Below, one piece after another: positions 27,528 to 35,795 of a DNA stretch of 64,000 bases (position 1 is the stretch's first letter; each line of letters starts with the position of its first letter). The translations under genes were made by a program, and so were the position numbers. This DNA comes from Pseudomonas mandelii (GTDB taxonomy: Bacteria > Pseudomonadota > Gammaproteobacteria > Pseudomonadales > Pseudomonadaceae). The DNA lies in the NCBI RefSeq assembly GCF_006438925.1, contig NZ_RCZA01000011.1, forward strand, positions 188,343 to 252,342, in the 5' to 3' direction. A model generated the notes under the pieces. It was not told the DNA's origin and searched no databases. It saw only the letters and a list, made by a program, of their open reading frames with translations.

Positions 27528-28388
27528 TCAGTCTCCCAGCGGCAAGTGATCGTCGCCGCCGCGGTAATCGTCCAGGGCGAGTTTGATCCGCCGCAGACGC
27601 TCTTGATTGTCTTCAGGATTGGCCAGCGCCAGCTCGGTGGCGAGTACGTCGATGGCCAGCAACATGCCGTAGCGCGCCGCCGTGGGTTTATAGATGAACG
27701 AGGTTTCGACACCTTGCAGCGGCAGCAGCACATCAGCCAGTTGCGCCAGCGGCGAGTCGGCCCGGGTGATGGCGACAATTCGTGCGCCGTAGTTGCGCGC
27801 CAGCTCGACGGCCTCGAGCAGTTCGGGCGTTAGGCCGGTCAGCGAACAGGCAATGACGGCGCGCTCGGCATCAAGGCTGGCGGCGGTGACGCGCATCATC
27901 ACCGGGTCGTGACACACCGAAATCGGGTAGCCGAATCGCACCAGCCGCACTTGCAACTCATCACTGCACAAGGTCGAGCAACCCCCCATGCCGAAGGCGT
28001 GAATCATCCGCGCCTTACCCAGCAGCTTCACCGCATCGGCGAAACGTGATTCGTCGAAGGCCGACAGATGCTGGCGCAAGGTCGACTCGATATCGCCAAC
28101 GATCTGCCCGTAAAACGCCGACTGCTCGGGCGTGCCCGCCGGGTCCAAAAAGCGACTGCCGACACCGCTGGCTTGAGCCAGTTGCAGGCGCAGATCGCGC
28201 AAATCGCGACAGCCAACGGTGCGGGCAAAACGCGAGAGTGTGGCGGTGCTGACTTCCGCTCTCAGCGCCAGCTCATCGAGACTGGCGGCGGAAGCAAATC
28301 CTACGTCGTCGAGCATCAGCCGAGCGATGCGTCCTTCACCCGCGCTGAAGGAATCCTGACGGGCGCGGATCTGGTAGAGGATGTCCAT
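27528..28388 (-). CDS. RpiR/MurR-family transcriptional regulator
   Basis: The protein has 286 residues. An N-terminal HTH_6 domain lies at about 1-77 (SLDELALRAEVSTATLSRFARTVGC) and a SIS sugar-phosphate isomerase-like sensor domain at about 125-255 (HAFGMGGCSTLCSDELQVRLVRFG, ACSLTGLTPELLEAVELARNYGA). RpiR proteins usually bind phosphorylated sugars or amino sugars and repress the operon they sit in. Here the gene lies between a GntP permease (15 bases upstream) and the D-aminoacylase, so it most likely controls this operon. The effector is unknown. Confidence 0.9.
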   Translation of the reverse strand: MDILYQIRARQDSFSAGEGRIARLMLDDVGFASAASLDELALRAEVSTATLSRFARTVGCRDLRDLRLQLAQASGVGSRFLDPAGTPEQSAFYGQIVGDIESTLRQHLSAFDESRFADAVKLLGKARMIHAFGMGGCSTLCSDELQVRLVRFGYPISVCHDPVMMRVTAASLDAERAVIACSLTGLTPELLEAVELARNYGARIVAITRADSPLAQLADVLLPLQGVETSFIYKPTAARYGMLLAIDVLATELALANPEDNQERLRRIKLALDDYRGGDDHLPLGD

Positions 28389-28403
28389 GGCGGGCGGCTC
28401 CGG

Positions 28404-29753
28404 CTAAAGCAGGTAAGAAAGGCCAACGGTCAGACCGAAGGCGACGACCGAGATAATGGTCTCGAGCACCGTCCAGGTCTTGAAGGTCTGGGCGACGGTC
28501 ATGTTGAAGTATTCCTTGATCAACCAGAAACCGCCGTCATTGACGTGAGAAAAGATAACCGACCCCGCGCCTGTCGCCAGCACCAACAGCTCTGGATGGG
28601 GATAACCCAGACCAATGGCCACCGGCGCGACGATGCCCGACGCGGTGGTCATGGCCACCGTGGCAGATCCGGTGGCGATGCGCATCAATGCAGCGAACAG
28701 CCAGCCCATCAACAGCGGCGACAGGTGGAATACCTGGGCCAGGCTGACGATCTGGTCGGTGACGCCAGCGTCCACCAGAATCCGGTTCAAGCCACCGCCC
28801 GCGCCCACCAGCAAGGTGATGCTGGCGGTCGGCGCCAGGCATTCGTTGGTGAATTTGAGGATCGATTCGCGGTTGAAGCCTTGGGCCAGGCCAAGCGTCC
28901 AGAAGCTCAGCAAGGTCGCCAGCAGCAAGGCGATCACCGAGTTGCCGATGAACAACAGAAACTGATTGAAACCGCTGCCCGGCGTGGAAATCAGATTGGC
29001 CCAGCCACCGATCAGCATCAGCACCACCGGCAACAGAATGGTCGCCATGGTGATGCCGAAACCCGGCAGGCTGTCGCGCGGTTCACGCTCAAGGAACTGA
29101 CGCTCCAGCGGGTTATCTTCCGGCAGTTGAATGCGCGGCACGATGAACTTGGCGTACAGCGGACCGGCGATAATCGCGGTCGGAATCCCGATCAGGATCG
29201 CGTAGAGCAAAGTCTGCCCCACCGAGGCCTGATAGGCCTGCACTGCCAGCATCGCCGCCGGGTGTGGCGGCACCAGCGCGTGGACCACCGAGAGCCCGGC
29301 CACCATCGGCAAACCGACCATCAGAATCGACACGCCCACGCGCCGTGCCACGGTAAATGCAATCGGCACCAGCAGTACAAAACCGACCTCGAAGAACAGC
29401 GGCAGTCCTACAAGGAAAGCGATGCAGACCATCGCCCAGTGCGCATTTTTCTCACCGAAGCGGTCGATCAACGTTCGCGCCATCTGCTCGGCGCCGCCGG
29501 ACTCGGCCATCATTTTGCCGAGCATCGTGCCCAGTGCGACCACCAGCGCGATATGGCCCAGCGTCTTGCCGACGCCCGCTTCGTACGCCCCCACCACGCC
29601 CGACGGCGGCATTCCGGCCAGCAGCGCCAGGCCGATGGACACCAAGGTGATGACAATGAACGGATTGAGTCGGTAACGGGCGATCAGAACGATCAACGCG
29701 ATGATGGCGATGGCGGCGTAAACCAGCAGCCAATAGCCGAAGGACGGTGTCAT
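28404..29753 (-). CDS. GntP-family permease (gluconate:H+ symporter family)
   Basis: The integral membrane protein has 449 residues and about twelve hydrophobic helices. GntP signatures are present: GLPLFFEVGFVLLVPIAF, VHALVPPHPAAML and SHVNDGGFWLIKEYFNM near the C-terminus. The family carries gluconate and related hexonates but also D-serine (DsdX) and fructuronate. With an RpiR regulator and D-aminoacylase behind it in the same operon, an N-acyl-D-amino acid or D-amino acid is a more fitting substrate than gluconate, by inference. A GAGGAG-type Shine-Dalgarno precedes ATG 29753. Confidence 0.9.
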   Translation of the reverse strand: MTPSFGYWLLVYAAIAIIALIVLIARYRLNPFIVITLVSIGLALLAGMPPSGVVGAYEAGVGKTLGHIALVVALGTMLGKMMAESGGAEQMARTLIDRFGEKNAHWAMVCIAFLVGLPLFFEVGFVLLVPIAFTVARRVGVSILMVGLPMVAGLSVVHALVPPHPAAMLAVQAYQASVGQTLLYAILIGIPTAIIAGPLYAKFIVPRIQLPEDNPLERQFLEREPRDSLPGFGITMATILLPVVLMLIGGWANLISTPGSGFNQFLLFIGNSVIALLLATLLSFWTLGLAQGFNRESILKFTNECLAPTASITLLVGAGGGLNRILVDAGVTDQIVSLAQVFHLSPLLMGWLFAALMRIATGSATVAMTTASGIVAPVAIGLGYPHPELLVLATGAGSVIFSHVNDGGFWLIKEYFNMTVAQTFKTWTVLETIISVVAFGLTVGLSYLL

Positions 29754-29930
29754 GCGGTACTCCTCGAAAGGGTCACGTCGAATGGGTTGTGAAACTCATA
29801 AAACATTTCTAGGTGTGATTTTCAAACGGAGTGAAAGTAATTTTCGTAGAGGGATAAGAGATGTCGCGCAGAGGTATGGGAGGTCGTAGGTCATGAAAAT
29901 CGGACAGGGGAACTTTCATCGCCCCCACAC

Positions 29931-30036
29931 CGATCGTTCCCACGCTCCGCGTGGGAATGCATCCTGTGACGCTCTGCGTCACGACTTACGAAGAGCGTCC
30001 CGGGCGGCATTCCCACGCGGAGCGTGGGAACGATCG
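29931..30036. repeat. 106-bp element with perfect 30-bp inverted repeats and nested palindromes
   Basis: The arms 29931-29960 and 30007-30036 are perfect reverse complements. Each arm is itself a hairpin (TTCCCACGC, 3 bases, GCGTGGGAA), and the centre holds GTGACGC-TCT-GCGTCAC (29966-29982). It lies beyond the SulP stop and upstream of the GntP operon. It has the look of the dispersed non-coding palindromic repeats common between genes in fluorescent pseudomonads, and may also end the SulP transcript. Confidence 0.8.
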
Positions 30037-30043
30037 ATCACCC

Positions 30044-31489
30044 TCAGTCGTGATTCACGCGGGCGCGCTTGAGCAGTTTTTTGCAGCGTTCGGACAAGTG
30101 CAGCACGCGCAGGTGCTTGCCGGCCTTGGCATAGCGCTCTCGCAGCACATTCAGCGCGGCGATGGCCGAGTAGTCGACGAAGCTCAGGTGGCGACAGTCA
30201 AGGGTCACCTGGACCGGGTCGTTGGCGTGATCGAACTGTCGGAGGAAGGCCGTGGTAGAGGCAAAGAACAAGGTGCCATGCACGCGGTAAAGCTTGCTGC
30301 CGTCGGTCTCCAGATGACTGTCGGCGTAAAGTTGCCGGGCCTGCTGCCAGGCGAAGTTGAGCGCCGCAATGATGATCCCGCAGAGCACGGCGGTGGCCAA
30401 ATCGGTGAACACCGTTATGACCGTTACCGCGATGATCACCAACACATCATTCAGCGGCACTTTGTTCAACACCCGCAGCGAGGCCCAGGCGAACGTCTGC
30501 TGCGACACCACGAACATGACCCCAACCAACGCGGCCAGCGGGATGCGTTCGATCAGCGGCGACAAAAACAATATGAAAAGCAGAATCAGCACACCGGCCA
30601 CAATACCGGACAGCCGACCGCGACCACCGGAACTGAGGTTGATCACGGTCTGCCCGATCATGGCGCAACCGCCCATACCGCCAAACACCCCGGAGACCAT
30701 GTTGGCCGCGCCCAGCGCCACACACTCGCGATCCGGGTAACCACGACTCTCGGTGATCTCGTCAGTGAGGTTCAGGGTCAGCAGGGTTTCCAGCAAGCCG
30801 ACCAACGCCATCAATATCGCGTAAGGCGCGATGATGCGCAGGGTTTCCAGGCTCCAGGGAATGTCTGGCAGCGCAAAGGTCGGCAAACCGCCGGCAATGT
30901 GCGCCATGTCACCCAAGGTGCGGGTTGGCAGACCGAGCAGATAAACCGCCAGTCCAACGCCCAGAATCGCCACCAGCGCCGGCGGCACGGCGCTCGTCAG
31001 GCGCGGCAGCAAGTAAACGATGGCCATCGTCACGGCAACCAGCCCCGCCATCAGGTACAGCGGCGTGCCGCTGAGCCAAACGTCACCGCTCTTGAAGTGT
31101 TCCAGCTGCGCCAGGGCAATGATGATCGCCAAACCGTTGACGAAGCCGAGCATCACCGGGTGCGGCACCATGCGCACCAGCTTGCCAAGCTTCAGCAACC
31201 CGAACGCCAGCATGATCAACCCACCCAGCAGCACGGTGGCCAGCAAGTACTGCACGCCGTGCTGCACCACCAACGCAACGATCACCACGGCCATCGACCC
31301 GGCAGCGCCGGACACCATGCCCGGCCGGCCGCCGAAAAGCGCGGTCAGGGTGCAAATGATGAAAGCGCCGTAAAGCCCCATCAATGGATTGAGGTGCGCA
31401 ACCAGCGCGAAGGCGATGCATTCGGGTAGAAGAGCGAAAGACGTGGTGAGCCCGGCCAGGGTATCGGCGCGCAGATGTTTGGGTTTCAT
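30044..31489 (-). CDS. SulP-family inorganic anion transporter with STAS domain
   Basis: The protein has 481 residues. The membrane part (about 1-390, ten to fourteen helices) carries the SulP signatures DTLAGLTTSFALLPECIAFAL, FGGRPGMVSGAAGSMAVVI and GGMGGCAMIGQTVINLSSGGRGRLSG. The C-terminal STAS domain (about 395-481) reads VTLDCRHLSFVDYSAIAALNVL. SulP proteins carry sulfate, bicarbonate, dicarboxylates or molybdate; the substrate here is not evident. It is not linked to a carbonic anhydrase gene or to sulfur-assimilation genes. The gene is monocistronic between two repeat elements. Confidence 0.9.
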   Translation of the reverse strand: MKPKHLRADTLAGLTTSFALLPECIAFALVAHLNPLMGLYGAFIICTLTALFGGRPGMVSGAAGSMAVVIVALVVQHGVQYLLATVLLGGLIMLAFGLLKLGKLVRMVPHPVMLGFVNGLAIIIALAQLEHFKSGDVWLSGTPLYLMAGLVAVTMAIVYLLPRLTSAVPPALVAILGVGLAVYLLGLPTRTLGDMAHIAGGLPTFALPDIPWSLETLRIIAPYAILMALVGLLETLLTLNLTDEITESRGYPDRECVALGAANMVSGVFGGMGGCAMIGQTVINLSSGGRGRLSGIVAGVLILLFILFLSPLIERIPLAALVGVMFVVSQQTFAWASLRVLNKVPLNDVLVIIAVTVITVFTDLATAVLCGIIIAALNFAWQQARQLYADSHLETDGSKLYRVHGTLFFASTTAFLRQFDHANDPVQVTLDCRHLSFVDYSAIAALNVLRERYAKAGKHLRVLHLSERCKKLLKRARVNHD

Positions 31490-31580
31490 GGCTGACCTAA
31501 AATACAGGCGGGAAAAGAGGGGGCGGATGTTACGGAATTGAGGGCGGCCCGGCCAGTTGTTGGGACTTCAAAAATGCATT

Positions 31581-31670
31581 CGCGAGCAGGCTCGCTCCCA
31601 CAGTGGATCTTCGTCGGACACAAAATCTGTGTCCTGTGCAGATCAAAATGTGGGAGCGAGCCTGCTCGCG
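31581..31670. repeat. REPIN-type pair of REP sequences
   Basis: Two REP units in inverted orientation (31581-31603 and 31650-31670) share the core GAGCAGGCTCGCTCCCAC or its complement, separated by 46 bases. It lies between the SulP promoter side and the end of the epimerase gene. The sequence is the common REP family of fluorescent pseudomonads. Confidence 0.9.
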
Positions 31671-31698
31671 ATAAACGATGACGCGGTTTAAAGCGAAC

Positions 31699-32592
31699 TC
31701 ACACCATCTCGTCACGAATCCATTCAATCACCGATGTCCGCTTCGGCGCCCAGCCCAGCAACTCCCGCGCCTTTTTACCGCGAACCCGACTGTTGGAGCC
31801 CAGGCCATAGTTGGCCATTTCATAACCCCACTCGGCTTCGGCGTCCTTCAGCGGCCAATCTTGTGGTTCACCCAGTTTCAAAGCTTCGGCAATCGCAGTG
31901 GTCATGTCGATGAACGACGCTTCACCGCTTTCGACGAAGTAGAAGGTGCCCGGTACGTTTTTGGTCAGCGCCAGCAGGTACAGGGAAACCACGTCTTCGA
32001 TGTGCACGTTGGACCAGATGTTCTGGCCGGTACCGACATGCCGGACCACCCCACTTTTACGCGCCTGTTTCAGCAAACGTGGAAGCTGCACGCTGTCACG
32101 TTTGACGCCCAGGCTGTGGCCGTAAATCAGGGTGTTGCAGATCACTGCCGAGTTCACCCCGTCCTTCGCTGCGGCGAGGATCAGGTTGTCGATGGCCACG
32201 CGAGCAGCCTTGTCGACGGTAGGTGCCGGCAGGTTGTCTTCGTAATAGATAACGTCGCTGGATTTGCCGCCCGACGCATCGCCAACAATGCTCGAACCGC
32301 TGGTGTGCAGGAACACTTTGTTGGAACCGCGAAGTGCATCGAGCATCGCTTCTACCGCGCCGCGATGGTCGCTGCTGGCGGCGTTGATCACGGCGTCGGC
32401 AGCCCGGGCCTGTTCCGCCAGCAATGCGCTGTCGTCAAGCGTGCCGAGCACCGGGGTGATGCCCAGAGCGCTCAGTTCATTGGCTTGTTCGGCGCTGCGC
32501 ACCAGACCGGTGACCTTGTGGCCGGCACGGACCAGACCCGTGGCGATGGAGCCGCCGATAAAACCGGCTGCGCCGGTGACGAATACGTTCAT
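31699..32592 (-). CDS. NAD(P)-dependent epimerase/dehydratase-like (extended SDR)
   Basis: The protein has 297 residues. The N-terminal Rossmann motif GAAGFIGG (7-14) is of the G-x-x-G-x-x-G type of extended SDRs. HTSGSSIVG resembles the catalytic Ser region, but a clear Y-x-x-x-K is not obvious. ATG 32592 begins directly at the Rossmann strand (MNVFVTGAAG); an upstream in-frame start would add 26 residues without family similarity. The substrate is unknown. A LysR gene lies 103 bases upstream on the same strand and may regulate it. Confidence 0.83.
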   Translation of the reverse strand: MNVFVTGAAGFIGGSIATGLVRAGHKVTGLVRSAEQANELSALGITPVLGTLDDSALLAEQARAADAVINAASSDHRGAVEAMLDALRGSNKVFLHTSGSSIVGDASGGKSSDVIYYEDNLPAPTVDKAARVAIDNLILAAAKDGVNSAVICNTLIYGHSLGVKRDSVQLPRLLKQARKSGVVRHVGTGQNIWSNVHIEDVVSLYLLALTKNVPGTFYFVESGEASFIDMTTAIAEALKLGEPQDWPLKDAEAEWGYEMANYGLGSNSRVRGKKARELLGWAPKRTSVIEWIRDEMV

Positions 32593-32695
32593 GGAGAAAC
32601 TCCCTGCGTTAATAAGTGATGCAGCCAGTATCGAGGACCGATGCCTGCGGAAACAGACAGCGTTGCCCAATTCACTCTTGCGCAGGGGTCACGAA

Positions 32696-33607
32696 TCAGC
32701 CCTTGAAATCGGCGTTCGCGTAAGCCGCCAATTTGCCCTGGATAAAGTCCAGGAAGCATTGAATCCGTAGCGCAAGTTGCGAGTTACGGTAGTACACCGC
32801 GTTGATCGGCTGACGATAACCGCTGTTGAAATCCGCCAGCAGCACCTGCAAACGGCCGGCGCGGATGTCATCAATCGTCATGAAGTGCGACAGGCAGGCA
32901 ATGCCCTGACCTTCCAGCACCAAGTGCCTGATCGTCTCGCCGCTGGAGGCGCTGATCGACGCCTGAATCGGCCAGCGGTCGCCATGCACGTAGCGCAGCG
33001 GCCATTGGTTGAGGCCTTCGTTGTTGGTAAAGCCCAGCAGCGTATGCCCGGCCAGGTCTGCCACCTGCGCAGGTACGCCGTGTTTTTCCAGGTAAGCCGG
33101 GCTGGCGACGATGTGCAGCGGACTGCATCCCAGGGAGCGGGCATGCAGCGTTGAGTCTGCAAGCGTGCCGATACGGATGGCGATGTCGGTGCTTTGCTCG
33201 AGCAAATCGATGATCAAATCGTTGCTGTTGAGTTCCAGCTGGATGTCCGGATAGAGCCGGCGGAACTCGTCGATGTACGGCACGATGGCGTGCAGCATGA
33301 ACGGCGATGCGGCATTGATTCGCAGACGCCCGGACGGGGTTTGCTGACGTGAGGTCAGGCGCTCTTCAAGCTCGTCCATCTGATCCAGAATCAGCTTGGC
33401 GTGCTCGAAGAAGTACTTGCCCTCTTCGGTCAGGTCCATGCGCCGCGTGGTGCGATTGATCAGCGTGGTATCGAGTTTCGCCTCCAGCCGCGACAGCGTA
33501 CGGCTGACTGCCGAAGGCGTTTGCCCGACCTGTTCGGCCGCAGCGGAAATCGATCCGCACTCAATCACGCAGACGAATATCTGCAACTCATCGGATCTGG
33601 CTTTCAC
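32696..33607 (-). CDS. LysR-family transcriptional regulator
   Basis: The protein has 303 residues. The winged HTH lies at about 1-60 (DELQIFVCVIECGSISAAAEQVGQTPSAVSRTLSRLEAKL), with a periplasmic-binding-like sensor domain at about 90-300. The frame starts with GTG at 33607, preceded at good spacing by AGAGGA. It is flanked by the SDR gene downstream and mdaB upstream, all on the minus strand, and a REPIN separates it from mdaB. The target and inducer are unknown; the adjacent SDR or mdaB gene are the likely candidates. Confidence 0.9.
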   Translation of the reverse strand: MKARSDELQIFVCVIECGSISAAAEQVGQTPSAVSRTLSRLEAKLDTTLINRTTRRMDLTEEGKYFFEHAKLILDQMDELEERLTSRQQTPSGRLRINAASPFMLHAIVPYIDEFRRLYPDIQLELNSNDLIIDLLEQSTDIAIRIGTLADSTLHARSLGCSPLHIVASPAYLEKHGVPAQVADLAGHTLLGFTNNEGLNQWPLRYVHGDRWPIQASISASSGETIRHLVLEGQGIACLSHFMTIDDIRAGRLQVLLADFNSGYRQPINAVYYRNSQLALRIQCFLDFIQGKLAAYANADFKG

Positions 33608-33648
33608 GTGTGTCCTCTTTCGCGAATGGGCGTGACATGAATCGCCAA

Positions 33649-33716
33649 GATCGCAGCCTTCGGCAGCTCCTACATCATTATGCGTACACCTGTAGGAGCT
33701 GCCGCAGGCTGCGATC
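33649..33716. repeat. REPIN-type inverted pair, second REP family
   Basis: Two 26-base units in inverted orientation (33649-33674 and 33691-33716) share the core GCAGCTCCTACA with GATCGCAGCC. The sequence differs from the GAGCAGGCTCGC family seen elsewhere in the window. It lies between the LysR and mdaB genes. Confidence 0.88.
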
Positions 33717-33752
33717 TTTCCCGCCGTTGCGACGGATAGTAGCCCGAAACGC

Positions 33753-34343
33753 TTACGCCGGCAGACCGAACACCTCGATCAAATGCTGCTCATAGCGTGC
33801 GACATCGGCTTCGACATTCGGGCGCTTCATCACGTCAACGCACAGGAACGTCGACAAACCGGTCATGCCGAGGAAGGTGTTGGCCTTGTGGAACGGGAAG
33901 TACACCGCGTCCACGCCCTTGGCTTCGAAGAAATCGGTCGGGTCGTCGAAGGCTTGCTGCGGTGCGTTCCAGGTCAGCGAAAGCATGTACTGCTTACCTT
34001 GCAACAGGCCGCCACTGCCGTACTTTTGCGAGGCATCGGAACGGGTGCGGCCGTCGCTGGCGTAAAGGCTGCCATGGCCTTCGGTGAAGACTTCGTCGAT
34101 GTACTTTTTCACGGTCCAGGGCGCGCCCATCCACCAGCCGGGCATCTGATAAATGATCACGTCGGCCCAGAGGAATTTGGCGACTTCTTCGGCGACGTCG
34201 TAACCCTCGTCGATGAAGGTGGCTTTCACGTCGACACCGCCGCGATCCAGCACGCTCAGCGCGGCTTCATGCAGGGTGGCGTTGTAACGGCCATCGGAGT
34301 GGGCAAATTTTTTGCCGCCATTGAGCAACAGGACTTTTTTCAT
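33753..34343 (-). CDS. mdaB: NAD(P)H:quinone oxidoreductase MdaB (flavodoxin fold)
   Basis: The protein has 196 residues with a flavodoxin-2 fold: KKVLLLNGGKKFAHSDGRYNATLHEAA at the N-terminus (FMN/FAD phosphate loop), then VIIYQMPGWWMGAPWTVKKYIDEVF and KQYMLSLTWNAPQQAFDD. These are the MdaB/Kef-ancillary signatures and the length matches E. coli MdaB (193). MdaB reduces quinones by two electrons with NADPH, limiting semiquinone formation. It is divergent from a YgiN-like monooxygenase gene 160 bases away; the same two activities form the mdaB-ygiN pair of E. coli. Confidence 0.87.
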   Translation of the reverse strand: MKKVLLLNGGKKFAHSDGRYNATLHEAALSVLDRGGVDVKATFIDEGYDVAEEVAKFLWADVIIYQMPGWWMGAPWTVKKYIDEVFTEGHGSLYASDGRTRSDASQKYGSGGLLQGKQYMLSLTWNAPQQAFDDPTDFFEAKGVDAVYFPFHKANTFLGMTGLSTFLCVDVMKRPNVEADVARYEQHLIEVFGLPA

Positions 34344-34503
34344 GAAAGGTCTCGGAAGGTTGGAATTCGATGACGGCAGAGTATCGATCTGCCTCGCGCG
34401 GAATAAGCGCCTGATTCACAAAATTCATTTGACCAATACGCACGAATCGACAGGCGATTGTTGCCATACACTTGCGCCGATTTTGAATTTGAGGAAATTT
34501 CTG

Positions 34504-34818
34504 ATGAGTGAAATGCAAGGCTTCATCCTGCACGCCAAGACCCGCCCGGAAAAATCTGACGCCTTTGAAGCGTTTTTCAGCGCTTATGTGGAAGCGAGCC
34601 GCGCCGAGCCCGGTTGCATCGAGTACCACATGCTGCGCGACAAACAGGACCCGACGCTGTTTATCTTCTACGAGATCTGGCAGTCCCAGGCTCACCTCGA
34701 CGTGCACTCAAACCTGCCGCACATGAAGCAATTCCTCGAGCAGCGCGATGAGTATCTGGAACGGGATTTCGATATCCGCGCCATCGAGATGCTTAGCCCG
34801 TCGTCCGCTACCCGCTGA
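34504..34818 (+). CDS. ABM-domain antibiotic/quinol monooxygenase (YgiN-like)
   Basis: The 104-residue protein is one ABM ferredoxin-like domain: MQGFILHAKTRPEKSDAFEAF, SRAEPGCIEYHMLRD, FIFYEIWQSQAHLDVHSNLPHM. Size and pattern match YgiN and related cofactor-free monooxygenases that act on quinols or polyketide-like substrates. The start at 34504 is preceded by GAGGAAA; a longer in-frame start at 34312 would run back through the mdaB promoter and was rejected. Its last 11 bases overlap the end of the convergent TSUP gene. The divergent mdaB suggests a joint role in quinone redox protection. Confidence 0.8.
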   Translation: MSEMQGFILHAKTRPEKSDAFEAFFSAYVEASRAEPGCIEYHMLRDKQDPTLFIFYEIWQSQAHLDVHSNLPHMKQFLEQRDEYLERDFDIRAIEMLSPSSATR

Positions 34819-35572
34819 TCAACAAGTGGCCGCCGAGCACGCCCAGGCCGATGAAGAACACACGCTTGAACAGCACGGCGCTGATCCGCTGGCGCAGCCA
34901 TTGCCCCAGCAACATGCCGAGCACCGCCGGGATCAGCGCCAGCAACGACGCCGTCAACTCGCCACCGCCCAGCGCACCGCGCCATAACAGGCCGGCAGCC
35001 AGGGCCAGGGTCGAGACGGTGAACGACAATCCCAGCGCCTGCACCAGTTCATCCTTGCTCAGGCCCAGCGCTTGCAGATAAGGCACGGCCGGAATCACGA
35101 AGACGCCGGTGGCCGAGGTGATAACGCCCGTCAACAGGCCGCAAAGCGGACCGAGCCAATGCTCGGTGTGACGGCCGACACGCAAGGTCGGCAGAAACAA
35201 TCCGCTCAACGCATAGAGCAACAGCGCAGCGCCCAATCCCCGCACGACCCAATGACCACCGGCCATGCCGATCCACAGCGTGCCGGCCCCGGTGCCGATG
35301 AAAATTGCCAGCAACATCGGCCACAGGCGTTTGAACAATCCGAGTAAATGCCCGCCGAATGCCAGTTGCCAGACATTGGTGAGCGTCGCGGGGATGATCA
35401 ACAGCGCGGCAGCCTGTGTCGGGGCCATAGCCAGACCGAGCAAACCCATCGCGATGGTCGGCAGGCCGAGGCCGATCACACCCTTGATCATGCCGGCCAG
35501 CAGAAAGGTAGCGATGACCATCAATGAAAGGGCCATACCGAGGTTTTGATAGAACGCGGCGAGAGTATTCAT
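34808..35572 (-). CDS. TSUP-family membrane permease (TauE/SafE type)
   Basis: The protein has 254 residues and about eight hydrophobic helices. Two halves each contain the TSUP pattern: GMIKGVIGLGLPTIAMGLL in the first and GLLTGVITSATGVFVIPAVPYLQALGLSKDELVQALGLSF in the second. TSUP proteins export sulfite, sulfoacetate or other organic anions, or import small carboxylates; the substrate is unknown. It is divergent from a LysR gene 223 bases away, which probably controls it. A REPIN lies in the gap between them. Confidence 0.88.
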   Translation of the reverse strand: MNTLAAFYQNLGMALSLMVIATFLLAGMIKGVIGLGLPTIAMGLLGLAMAPTQAAALLIIPATLTNVWQLAFGGHLLGLFKRLWPMLLAIFIGTGAGTLWIGMAGGHWVVRGLGAALLLYALSGLFLPTLRVGRHTEHWLGPLCGLLTGVITSATGVFVIPAVPYLQALGLSKDELVQALGLSFTVSTLALAAGLLWRGALGGGELTASLLALIPAVLGMLLGQWLRQRISAVLFKRVFFIGLGVLGGHLLISG

Positions 35573-35677
35573 GGCGCTATCCTGGGCCTGGATTGGCTGC
35601 TTGAAAATCTGCCATATACTGAGGCAGCCTCTTGTTCAGCAAGAGGCTTAAGGCTTCGTCGTTTTTACTGACGCCTT

Positions 35678-35754
35678 CGCGAGCAGGCTCGCTCCCACAG
35701 GTGACCGCGTCGTCCGGGCTGACTCGGTCTACTGTGGGAGCGAGCCTGCTCGCG
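35678..35754. repeat. REPIN-type pair of REP sequences
   Basis: Inverted 23-base units at 35678-35700 and 35732-35754 share the core GAGCAGGCTCGCTCCCAC and are separated by 31 bases. They lie inside the divergent TSUP/LysR promoter region, about 40 bases before the LysR start. Confidence 0.9.
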
Positions 35755-35795
35755 AAAGCGTCCTATCAGGCAACACCTATTCCGAGCTTGCTGCG

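Noticed and set aside
28068..29792. Long plus-strand open frame of 574 codons opposite the GntP and RpiR genes
   Set aside because: Its translation is rich in Gln, His and Arg with no family pattern, as expected from the antisense of high-GC genes. The minus-strand genes carry clear domains.
29951..31429. Plus-strand open frame of 492 codons opposite the SulP gene
   Set aside because: Low-complexity His/Gln/Arg translation; the SulP protein on the other strand has full family signatures.
31581..35754. CRISPR-like repeats
   Set aside because: The repeated 23-base units occur as inverted pairs in separate gene gaps, not as a regular direct array, and no cas genes are present. They are REP elements.
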